Position numbers and translations under genes: made by a program
Shown: piece after piece, positions 32,470 to 38,492 of the stretch
Layout of the letters: every line of letters begins with the position of its first letter
How positions within the stretch are numbered: the first letter of the stretch is position 1
Notes under the pieces: generated by a model
The model's input: only the letters and a program-made list of their open reading frames with translations
The model's database searches: none
Told to the model about the DNA's origin: nothing
Source of the DNA: Sporosarcina trichiuri
GTDB taxonomy: Bacteria > Bacillota > Bacilli > Bacillales_A > Planococcaceae
Assembly (NCBI RefSeq): GCF_030406775.1
Contig: NZ_CP129119.1
Location: 2,321,001 to 2,385,000, forward strand
Direction: 5' to 3'
DNA: 64,000 bases

Positions 32470-34251
32470 TTACTCGTCATGGACGGTAATGAATTCCTTG
32501 CCGAACAGTTTTTCCGCTTCGGACACGAGGCCGTCCTCTTCCGTCAGCTCCGCGCCTTCCAGGAACGCAGGCAGCTCTTCCTGCCCTGCAGGTTCAGCAG
32601 ATGCTCCCTCACCTTCAGGACGGGACTCCCCGGAAGACGGCTGTTTCGCCAGCCCGTTCTTGCGGATGAAATCCTCCCTGACTTTCAGCCAGCCTTCTTC
32701 TGGCACATAGACCACGTCATAGGCCTTGCCGGTCTGCTGACGCAGCGCCTCGGCAAGCCCCGAGCGGAGCGACGCATTCTCGGACGCCATCAGGCAGTGA
32801 ATTTCATATTTGAATTTTAACACAAAGGCGCTGTCCGATGCCGCAACCGGTTCGGTTTCTTCGAGGAGCGCCGAATGCGACCGCTGCATCGTCTGCATCA
32901 TGCGCGCCCATTCCTCCCGGATCACCTGGATGTCCTGCTTCGTCGCAGCACTCAGCACCTGATGGACTTTGCCCGTCGGAATCTTGTACGCCCGGGCATT
33001 GTTGGATGAGTTCTTGCGTGCGGCGGGTGCCTGGGCCGCAGGCGTCCCGGCCGGAACCCCGTCAGCGAGCTGTTTCTGCAGGTCGCCGACGAGCCGTTCG
33101 AGACTCGCGATCTTCTGTTCCAGTTCAGCCGGGACGGCAGCAGCTCCGGCGGCGCCGGTCACCGCACCTTTCGTCTGGATCATTTTCAGCAGCGCGGACT
33201 CGATGTACACTTTCGCATGGTTCGAAAACCGCATCTCCGCCTGGGTGTCTCCTAGTATATCGATATACGCATAGAGCAGATCGGGATCGAAGTCCGCGGC
33301 GAGCGCAACGAACCGGTCATCCCCGGAGATCGCTTCCAGCAGGTCGGTCAGGTTCGGCGCCGTATGCAGCAGCAGCAGATCCCGGAAGAACGTGATCAGA
33401 TCTTCCGCCAGCCGCGAGACATCCTTGCCTTCTGCGATGAGCCGGTTCAGCAGCGTGAGTGCGGTGCCGGCGTCTTTCGACTGCAAGGCACAAGCGAGCT
33501 CGTAAAAGATGTCCTCACCGACCGAGCCCGTCACGAGCAGGGCTTCTTCTGCCGTCACCCGCTCCCCGCTGAACGACACGACCTGGTCGAGCATGCTGAG
33601 CGCATCCCGCATCCCGCCTGACGCTGCCTGCGCGATGACTTTCAAGGCACTGTTGTCAGCTTCAATACCCGCTTCGTCGAGCACGTACGCCATCCGCTCC
33701 GTGATCTCCGCTGCGGTGATCGGCTTGAAGTCGAACCGCTGGCAGCGGGAGATGATCGTCAGCGGCAGTTTGTGCGGTTCCGTCGTCGCGAGGATGAACA
33801 CCGCATGGGCAGGCGGCTCCTCAAGTGTCTTCAGCAGCGCGTTGAACGCCGAGTTGGACAGCATATGCACTTCATCGATGATGTAGACTTTGTACTTGGA
33901 GGAGGCCGGCGCATACCGAACCTTTTCGATGATATCGCGCATCTCCTCCACGCGGGAATTGGAGGCGGCGTCAAACTCGATGACATCCGTGTTCGAGCCT
34001 TCCGTGATCGTCCGGCACGTGTCGCACGCATTGCACGGTTCCTTGGCCGGCCCGTTCTCACAGTTCAGCGCTTTCGCGAAGATCTTGGCGGCACTCGTCT
34101 TCCCGGTGCCGCGGGGTCCTGAAAACAGATAGGCATGAGTGGTTTTGTTGTGGAGGAGAGCGTTTTGAAGTGTCTGTTTGACATGCCGCTGTCCTGACAT
34201 CTCGTCGAATGTCTGAGGCCGGTACACCCGGTAGAAAGCTTGATAACCCAA
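32470..34251 (-). CDS. dnaX: DNA polymerase III gamma/tau subunit DnaX
   Basis: A 593-residue clamp-loader ATPase. The start is a TTG at 34251 (then GYQAFYRVYRPQTFDEMSGQ) preceded by AAAGGGGAG; the frame is open upstream but runs back towards the SRP RNA gene. Motifs: FSGPRGTGKTSAAKIFAKAL (Walker A), zinc module CENGPAKEPCNACDTC, YIIDEVHMLSNSAFNALLKT (Walker B), SRCQRF. Residues about 370-593 form the tau-like tail with an Ala/Pro linker, binding DnaB and DnaE/PolC. I saw no convincing slippery sequence for a gamma form. Confidence 0.96.
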   Translation of the reverse strand: MGYQAFYRVYRPQTFDEMSGQRHVKQTLQNALLHNKTTHAYLFSGPRGTGKTSAAKIFAKALNCENGPAKEPCNACDTCRTITEGSNTDVIEFDAASNSRVEEMRDIIEKVRYAPASSKYKVYIIDEVHMLSNSAFNALLKTLEEPPAHAVFILATTEPHKLPLTIISRCQRFDFKPITAAEITERMAYVLDEAGIEADNSALKVIAQAASGGMRDALSMLDQVVSFSGERVTAEEALLVTGSVGEDIFYELACALQSKDAGTALTLLNRLIAEGKDVSRLAEDLITFFRDLLLLHTAPNLTDLLEAISGDDRFVALAADFDPDLLYAYIDILGDTQAEMRFSNHAKVYIESALLKMIQTKGAVTGAAGAAAVPAELEQKIASLERLVGDLQKQLADGVPAGTPAAQAPAARKNSSNNARAYKIPTGKVHQVLSAATKQDIQVIREEWARMMQTMQRSHSALLEETEPVAASDSAFVLKFKYEIHCLMASENASLRSGLAEALRQQTGKAYDVVYVPEEGWLKVREDFIRKNGLAKQPSSGESRPEGEGASAEPAGQEELPAFLEGAELTEEDGLVSEAEKLFGKEFITVHDE

Positions 34252-34380
34252 CCGTCCGCTCCCCTTTCTGTCTGTTACGTCCGTTCCTTCCATTATAGCA
34301 CAGCCGGGCAGAAAAAACGCCTGCGGAATACGCAGCCGCTGTCCGATGAAAACAACCGACACGCATCCCCGCAGGCATGC

Positions 34381-34416
34381 AAACGCCCCCCACCCGAAAA
34401 AGGGATGGGGGGCGTT
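34381..34416 (-). terminator. Terminator of the SRP RNA gene
   Basis: AACGCCCCCCAC pairs with ATGGGGGGCGTT (one G-T) around CCGAAAAAGGG, a very stable stem. On the minus strand it is followed by GTTTGC. It lies just past the predicted 3' end of the SRP RNA. Confidence 0.8.
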
Positions 34417-34424
34417 CGCGTATG

Positions 34425-34700
34425 TATACCGTGCACCTTCCTTCGACCGCCGCACATAAGCGTTACTCTTGTCGTTGGCTCGATCTAGGCGACCCCGCGG
34501 CACATGAGAGAGTCCACTTAATGCTGCTTCCTTCCGGACCTGACATGGTTCATGGGTTCCCATTGCGCAGGACCCAGATGTCAACACTACGTGCAAGAGG
34601 CAGGCCCTACAATACGGACGGCCTCAGGAAAGGGATTCAGTCTTGCTAGAGCGGATTGCAAGTGACAGGGCACCGCTACCTCCCCACCTAGCACGGCATC
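34425..34700 (-). ncRNA. ffs: Signal recognition particle RNA (scRNA, large Bacillus type)
   Basis: The minus strand carries the SRP RNA domain IV (apical part GTCAGGTCCGGAAGGAAGCA followed by GCATTAAGTGGACT), the 5' part TGCCGTGCTAGGTGGGGAGG, and a 3' end GGTGCACGGTATAC. Together these match the roughly 270-nt Bacillus scRNA with Alu and S domains. It forms the SRP with Ffh for co-translational targeting. It is just upstream of dnaX, as in B. subtilis. The 5' end is set about 5 bases from the -10 box; ends are accurate to a few bases. Confidence 0.93.
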
Positions 34701-34704
34701 CTCC

Positions 34705-34733
34705 ATTATAGAGGGTGGGTGCGGAAAAATCAA
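34705..34733 (-). promoter_or_regulatory. Sigma-A promoter of the SRP RNA
   Basis: On the minus strand TTGATT (34733-34728) and a perfect TATAAT (34710-34705) are spaced by 17 bases, directly before the SRP RNA 5' end. Confidence 0.85.
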
Positions 34734-34777
34734 CTCGGAGCGCCAGAGTCAACAGGACCCCTTTTTTCGAAAATCTG

Positions 34778-34806
34778 TTGACTTCCGATTTTCCGCTTGC
34801 TATAGT
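34778..34806 (+). promoter_or_regulatory. Promoter of tRNA-Ser
   Basis: TTGACT (34778-34783) and TATAGT (34801-34806) are spaced by 17 bases, 17 bases upstream of the tRNA. The -35 region is the right arm of a 9-bp inverted repeat, AGTCAACAG/CTGTTGACT, whose left arm is at 34747-34755. Confidence 0.8.
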
Positions 34807-34823
34807 AGTTCTTGTCCGATTAC

Positions 34824-34916
34824 GGAGGTATACCCAAGTCTGGCTGAAGGGATCGGTCTTGAAAACCGACAGGGGTGTCAAAACCCGCGGGGGTTCGAAT
34901 CCCTCTACCTCCTCCA
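34824..34916 (+). tRNA. tRNA-Ser (anticodon UGA)
   Basis: A 93-base class II tRNA including encoded CCA. Acceptor GGAGGTA/TACCTCC, D-arm with AAGTCTGGCTGAAGGG, anticodon stem TCGGT/ACCGA with loop CTTGAAA (anticodon TGA, serine UCA), a long variable arm, and T-arm GGGGGTTCGAATCCCTC. The base before CCA reads T, whereas bacterial tRNA-Ser normally has G73. It has its own promoter and terminator and is divergent from the SRP RNA. Confidence 0.95.
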
Positions 34917-34947
34917 TACATAAGCACGAACTTTTATATCATAGAAC

Positions 34948-34986
34948 AAGCTGTCCAGCCGGAGAATTCCGACGGGCAGCTTTTTT
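34948..34986 (+). terminator. Terminator after tRNA-Ser
   Basis: AAGCTGTCC pairs with GGGCAGC (G-U allowed) around an AGCCGGAGAATTCCGAC region containing GGA/TCC, followed by six T residues. On the opposite strand it may also end the transcript of the 35034-36221 gene. Confidence 0.8.
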
Positions 34987-35033
34987 CGTGGTCGCAGCTG
35001 AAATTCCTCCTGCCTTCACAAGCCGTACACCTA

Positions 35034-36221
35034 CTACTCCAGCACTTTTAAATCATACGAGTAGACGTTCTTGCTCTTGTTGCTCTGGATGATTGCATCG
35101 AGCCCTTCGATATCGAAGGAATCTGTCAGATCGCCACTGTCCAGCGCGTACGTTTCCAAGTAGTAATGCTCCTGTTTATCCGGGCTGTAGCGCAATACGT
35201 ACAGATCGCCCTCTTTGAAATACGTCTCTTCATTGTGGCGGATTTTCGAAGCATCGACGTTCTTCAGGGTAAACTCTTGTGATACTGCTGTTGACTCGGT
35301 GCTAAATGAATACACCTGCCCTAACCCGTTTACGTAATATAATTTCTTGTTATGCAGCGCTGCAGAATTTTTGTAGTTGTACGGAATGGTCGCCGTCAGG
35401 TCTTCATTTTTATAGTCCACCAATTCAAAGGAGTCTTGCTGTAACGTCTTTTTGTTCACTCTGTGGATCGATACCGTCTCATTCGTATCATCGTGAATGG
35501 TCGACAATGTCAAATAGTAGTACGTGTCATCCGCCAGTACCGGCGCAAGGACTTGCATATTTTCAGTCGTACCGGACTGGATGGTCGTGAGATCGTTCAC
35601 TTTCAGTTCTTTATCAAACACAACTTCCTTCAAGTAGAACTTGTTTTCTTCCAAATCTTGCGTAAGAATCGTCACTGTCTCATCAGTGGTCCCCGAGGCA
35701 GCTATGTAATACGGGATGCTGTCTGTGCGGAACCCCTGGGAATCTCCGAAACGAACATCGGAACGATATCCATCTTCAACAAACCCGCTGTTGTAAATAC
35801 TGAAAAACAGCTCCTTACCTGGAAGGTACCCGGTCCGCTCCCCCGTATATTGGGAGGCATCCATCTTAAAACTTTTAGTGTGATCGCTGACAATATGGAT
35901 GGTGTCTTTGTCTTCCAACAATACGTCCCTGCCGCCTACCGCCACACCTCCCAGTTCCAACCCGTTCATGGACAACGCTTGGACGGAGTGATCCTCTTGT
36001 ATGAAAACGGCATAACTGACCCCCTTATTGTCAATGTCCTGGTCGGCGGTCGTCGACACATACAGAACCGCTTTTGTCTTATCCAACAGTTCCGATTCAG
36101 GGATCGTCTCCAGCGAAACAATCGATTTTGCAGGAGCGTCTTTGCTCCTCGTGAGAATGAAGGCAAGGGCAACGAAACATACTGTGATCACAACAGCGCT
36201 CATCCACGCTTTTCTCTTCAT
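35034..36221 (-). CDS. Membrane-anchored extracytoplasmic protein of unknown function
   Basis: A 395-residue protein I do not recognise. Residues 1-6 are basic, residues about 7-24 form one hydrophobic signal-anchor (WMSAVVITVCFVALAFIL), and no lipobox cysteine is present. The remaining 370 residues are soluble and contain repeated Tyr-rich beta-strand segments (DDTYYYLTLSTIHDDTNETV; NSAALHNKKLYYVNGLGQVY; DLYVLRYSPDKQEHYYLETY) spaced 40-50 residues apart, the look of a beta-propeller. Ribosome site GGGAGGGG precedes the ATG. It follows the papain-fold gene after a terminator. Lower G+C than the backbone suggests acquisition. Confidence 0.75.
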   Translation of the reverse strand: MKRKAWMSAVVITVCFVALAFILTRSKDAPAKSIVSLETIPESELLDKTKAVLYVSTTADQDIDNKGVSYAVFIQEDHSVQALSMNGLELGGVAVGGRDVLLEDKDTIHIVSDHTKSFKMDASQYTGERTGYLPGKELFFSIYNSGFVEDGYRSDVRFGDSQGFRTDSIPYYIAASGTTDETVTILTQDLEENKFYLKEVVFDKELKVNDLTTIQSGTTENMQVLAPVLADDTYYYLTLSTIHDDTNETVSIHRVNKKTLQQDSFELVDYKNEDLTATIPYNYKNSAALHNKKLYYVNGLGQVYSFSTESTAVSQEFTLKNVDASKIRHNEETYFKEGDLYVLRYSPDKQEHYYLETYALDSGDLTDSFDIEGLDAIIQSNKSKNVYSYDLKVLE

Positions 36222-36241
36222 GTGAATCCCCTCCCACTTTG

Positions 36242-36273
36242 AAAAAAGGCCGTCTTGGATAAGGTAGACGGCC
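36242..36273 (-). terminator. Rho-independent terminator after the papain-fold gene
   Basis: On the minus strand GGCCGTCT/AGACGGCC form a perfect 8-bp stem with a 10-base loop, followed by six T residues. It lies 12 bases past the stop at 36285, and read-through would enter the 395-residue protein gene. Confidence 0.85.
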
Positions 36274-36284
36274 CTTCTGATAGG

Positions 36285-37007
36285 TTAAATATTTCTAACG
36301 AGCTTCGTGGCTTTGGCATCCCGGACATCGCGCGGGTAGACCCCTAATCCGCCATCCACATCCAGATCGAGCGAGCCATTCAGCTTATACGCTGACCAGA
36401 TCAACTTGGAACAGTTTTTTGCTCCCGTGTGACTGGTTTTCCGATTGGTTGCAAAGTTATACGAATAGGACTGTCCGACTTGAGTCTTTGCCCAATCTGC
36501 CGCCTTGTTCCGATTCGTCGCGGTAGTGGTGACCGACTTCACCATGGCTCCAGAGCTATCCACTTTTCGGGCCGTCGTGGAAATGGTCCGAACCCCATCA
36601 GAAGGCACAGATTCTACAATGGTGGTGGAGGAGTAATACATGCCCACGTGACCATGATCTAAATAAGCGGTTTGAGACGGCGTGTAGTAAAAGTTGCCTT
36701 TCGTGCTCGAGCCAACACTGACCGTTCCTCCCGAAGATCCATAGTCGGAGATATCAGCCCTGGCTAACTTCTCTGCCTTCCCCTTTTCTTCGTTGGCTGA
36801 TAACTCTTCGTAAATTTGGTTGAGTACGCTCTCTTCGGATTGCCCCGTGTTCGCAGCGATCGTTCGAACATCTTGTAATAACTCATTTTTCGAGACATCC
36901 GGCTGGAGAGTCAGTATCTCACGCAACGTTGAACTAGCATCTGCAGTACCCGCTTGGCTAAATAACATAGTGGTCGTTAAAGAAAGAGCTAAAATCGTTT
37001 TTTTCAC
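36285..37007 (-). CDS. Secreted YiiX/YebB-like (YycO-type) papain-fold protein
   Basis: A 240-residue exported protein. The start is GTG at 37007 with GAGGAG 8 bases upstream; a longer frame exists but lacks a site. Signal peptide: KK, then about residues 4-22 hydrophobic, likely cut after TADA (residue 24). Residues 25-100 are helical and acidic, possibly a pro-region. The C-terminal half fits the permuted papain-like amidase family (YiiX/YycO, C92): AYLDHGHVGMYYSSTTIVES gives His120, GAKNCSKLIWSAYKLNGSLD gives Cys199. The substrate is unknown; cell wall or acyl/peptide amide bonds are possible. The motif half-site at 37056-37070 lies just upstream of its promoter. Confidence 0.75.
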   Translation of the reverse strand: MKKTILALSLTTTMLFSQAGTADASSTLREILTLQPDVSKNELLQDVRTIAANTGQSEESVLNQIYEELSANEEKGKAEKLARADISDYGSSGGTVSVGSSTKGNFYYTPSQTAYLDHGHVGMYYSSTTIVESVPSDGVRTISTTARKVDSSGAMVKSVTTTATNRNKAADWAKTQVGQSYSYNFATNRKTSHTGAKNCSKLIWSAYKLNGSLDLDVDGGLGVYPRDVRDAKATKLVRNI

Positions 37008-37055
37008 GTTCAGCACTCCTCGTAGTGTATTTAGTAGAGTGGATTGGTACAAGCT

Positions 37056-37070
37056 AGTCGTAATTTACAT
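37056..37070 (-). promoter_or_regulatory. Half-site of the accessory-island operator upstream of the papain-fold gene
   Basis: Plus strand AGTCGTAATTTACAT shares AGTCGTAA with the 14-bp motif at 37303 and 42538. On the minus strand it reads TTACGACT and lies a few bases before a weak -35 (TTGTAC) that is 17 bases from TACACT. That is an activator-like position for the 36285-37007 gene. Functional meaning is inferred. Confidence 0.45.
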
Positions 37071-37176
37071 ACTCCGTCACGCGATGGCATACGAATTCCT
37101 TTAGACAATGAGGTTATCAATTTCCTAAAAGCTTTCCCATGGCACGGGCACTTTCATTTACCTGCTACTCCCTGAC

Positions 37177-37230
37177 TCAACCCCCTCCAATAAACCAAAT
37201 ATCCAGCAACGAGATAACGATATCCAGCAT
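37177..37230 (-). CDS. Candidate SHP-like pheromone peptide divergent from the Rgg-type regulator
   Basis: A 17-codon ORF, too short for ordinary ORF calling: MLDIVISLLDIWFIGGG. AGGTGGTGA lies 5 bases before the ATG, a strong ribosome site; GTG codons 9-12 bases upstream could add four residues (VVIL). The C-terminal eight residues DIWFIGGG share 5 of 8 positions with the S. pyogenes SHP2 mature pheromone DILIIVGG. It is hydrophobic throughout and is transcribed away from an Rgg-family regulator gene, the classical shp/rgg arrangement. The operator motif at 37303-37316 lies between the two. Export and activity are inference. Confidence 0.6.
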   Translation of the reverse strand: MLDIVISLLDIWFIGGG

Positions 37231-37263
37231 GAGGATCACCACCTGTTCCTATATTATCGTTCA

Positions 37264-37292
37264 TTGTCATAATACTCCAAAAAGTTTATAAT
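37264..37292 (+). promoter_or_regulatory. Promoter of the Rgg-type regulator
   Basis: TTGTCA (37264-37269) and a perfect TATAAT (37287-37292) are spaced by 17 bases, 43 bases before the GTG start. The 14-bp motif lies just downstream, at about +4 to +17, suggesting autoregulation. Confidence 0.75.
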
Positions 37293-37302
37293 AGATTAAA
37301 AA

Positions 37303-37316
37303 AGTCGTAAATGACT
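37303..37316. promoter_or_regulatory. 14-bp imperfect palindrome between peptide and regulator genes
   Basis: AGTCGTAAATGACT is an imperfect palindrome (AGTC ... GACT) and is repeated identically at 42538-42551. On the minus strand it is placed about 29 bases before a TATTAT hexamer that could be the -10 of the peptide gene; on the plus strand it overlaps the start of the regulator transcript. Its probable ligand is the Rgg-type regulator. Confidence 0.55.
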
Positions 37317-37335
37317 ACAAATGGAGGAATAGGGA

Positions 37336-38168
37336 GTGGAGAGGACGATCGGTTCCACGATACGGAAGATCAGAACGGACAAAAATTATTCACAGCGCTA
37401 TGTGACCGACGGCATCATGACACAAAGTGCGTATTCAAAGTTCGAGCTGAATAAGACGGACATTTCGTTTTTCTCGTTAGCCAAAATCCTGGAGAATTTA
37501 GAGGTCTCGATGGATGAGTTTCTCTATATCCATAACGGCTTCTGTCCGTCTGCAAAGAACCGGATTATTAGCGCATTCACCTCGATTTCCTATAATGATG
37601 AAGAACAATTGAACGAGTTGGTATGTTGGGCAGACGCCTATTTGGACAGCGAGGACGATCTGTTAGTCAGAGATATCCAAGCTTTGTTTGAAGGGTTGCT
37701 TTTGTTTGTCCATACAAGCAATGAGGAATCGCTCAAAGCCTCTGTCACCAGTGTGTGGGAACGGCTGTCTGGCAAAAATCAGCTGTATCTTACGGATTTG
37801 TATTTGCTGAATGCTATCTTTTATCTCTTTCCTTTGGAAACGATGCTCGAGGTGCGCAAGCTGGCAGAGTACAGTCTGGCCCGCTACAGCCAGTTTCCAA
37901 AAGCGCCCAGACTGCGCTGCTGATGAAAGAGAATCGATTCGCCGAGGCGCTGGAGGAGGCGGAAGCGGCCATTCCTCTTGCCAAACAACATAAAGCCTTC
38001 CTGCAGCTGGCGGTCTGTTATGTGCGGAAAGGCATCTGCCTGCAGGTGATGGAGGAAGGCGGCCAATGTTGGATTGATAAAGGGATGACGATACTGGAGG
38101 TGTTGGACGAAGAGGGGCTGCTGCGGATGACGGAAGGAGAGGTCTCTCGGTATACGGTGCGTTTGTAA
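37336..38168 (+). pseudogene. Rgg/GadR/MutR-type regulator, frameshifted
   Basis: Two overlapping frames make one regulator of about 277 residues, the usual Rgg length. From the GTG at 37336 (GGAGG 8 bases upstream) residues 1-60 form an XRE-type helix-turn-helix (MERTIGSTIRKIRTDKNYSQ ... MTQSAYSKFELNKTDISFFS). Helical repeats follow until a stop at 37921-37923. The other frame continues at once with LLMKENRFAEALEEAEAAIP and ends at 38168 with a typical Rgg C-terminal helical pattern (YVRKGICLQVMEEGGQCWID). Loss of one base near 37917-37922 (CGCC to CGC) explains the break. It may be a real mutation or a sequencing error. Confidence 0.8.
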
Positions 38169-38270
38169 TGCAGGTGATGGTGCTGTCAGGAGAATTTGTC
38201 GATGCATCACATAGAAGAAAATAATTAATTCATAGTGAAATTAATTTTACTTTTATATATATCCTTTCCC

Positions 38271-38329
38271 TTTTCAAGTCAGTATTGAATAGATACAATT
38301 AGAAAGAGGTCCTAAAATTAACTTGAAAA
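38271..38329. promoter_or_regulatory. Inverted repeat in the 177-bp gap before the disrupted membrane-protein gene
   Basis: TTTTCAAGT (38271-38279) and ACTTGAAAA (38321-38329) are a perfect 9-bp inverted repeat 41 bases apart, enclosing a possible -10 TACAAT (about 38294-38299). Between 38169 and 38270 I see only A/T-rich sequence. The repeat could be an operator or a weak terminator-like stem. Confidence 0.4.
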
Positions 38330-38345
38330 GAAAAGAGGACTGATT

Positions 38346-38393
38346 ATGGAGAAAAAGATATTCAGCGTTTTCTTTTTGTTGGTACCGATCATT
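38346..38393 (+). pseudogene. 5' part of a small two-helix membrane-protein gene cut by IS21
   Basis: ATG at 38346 (AGAGGAC 5 bases upstream) encodes MEKKIFSVFFLLVPII up to the IS end. Removing the element and one copy of the TCATT duplication joins codon ATT (38391-38393) to TCC at 40888 in the same frame. The restored product is 76 residues. The first helix is here. Confidence 0.8.
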
Positions 38394-38492
38394 TGTAAAC
38401 GTTAAACTAGAGAGAGCAGTTTTCAACAAATAAGACACAACAGTTTTCCGCTACTATATTGCTTTCTATATACTAGAGATAGTCTATAGAAA

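Noticed and set aside
32470..34251. Programmed frameshift in dnaX producing a short gamma form
   Set aside because: I saw no A-rich slippery heptamer with a following stem in the expected region, and Bacillus dnaX is not known to need one.
38346..38405. A 19-codon hydrophobic ORF (MEKKIFSVFFLLVPIICKR) beside the Rgg-type regulator, resembling a second pheromone peptide
   Set aside because: Its last three codons and stop lie inside the IS21 left end. Excising the IS restores a 76-residue membrane protein, so the short ORF is an insertion artefact.
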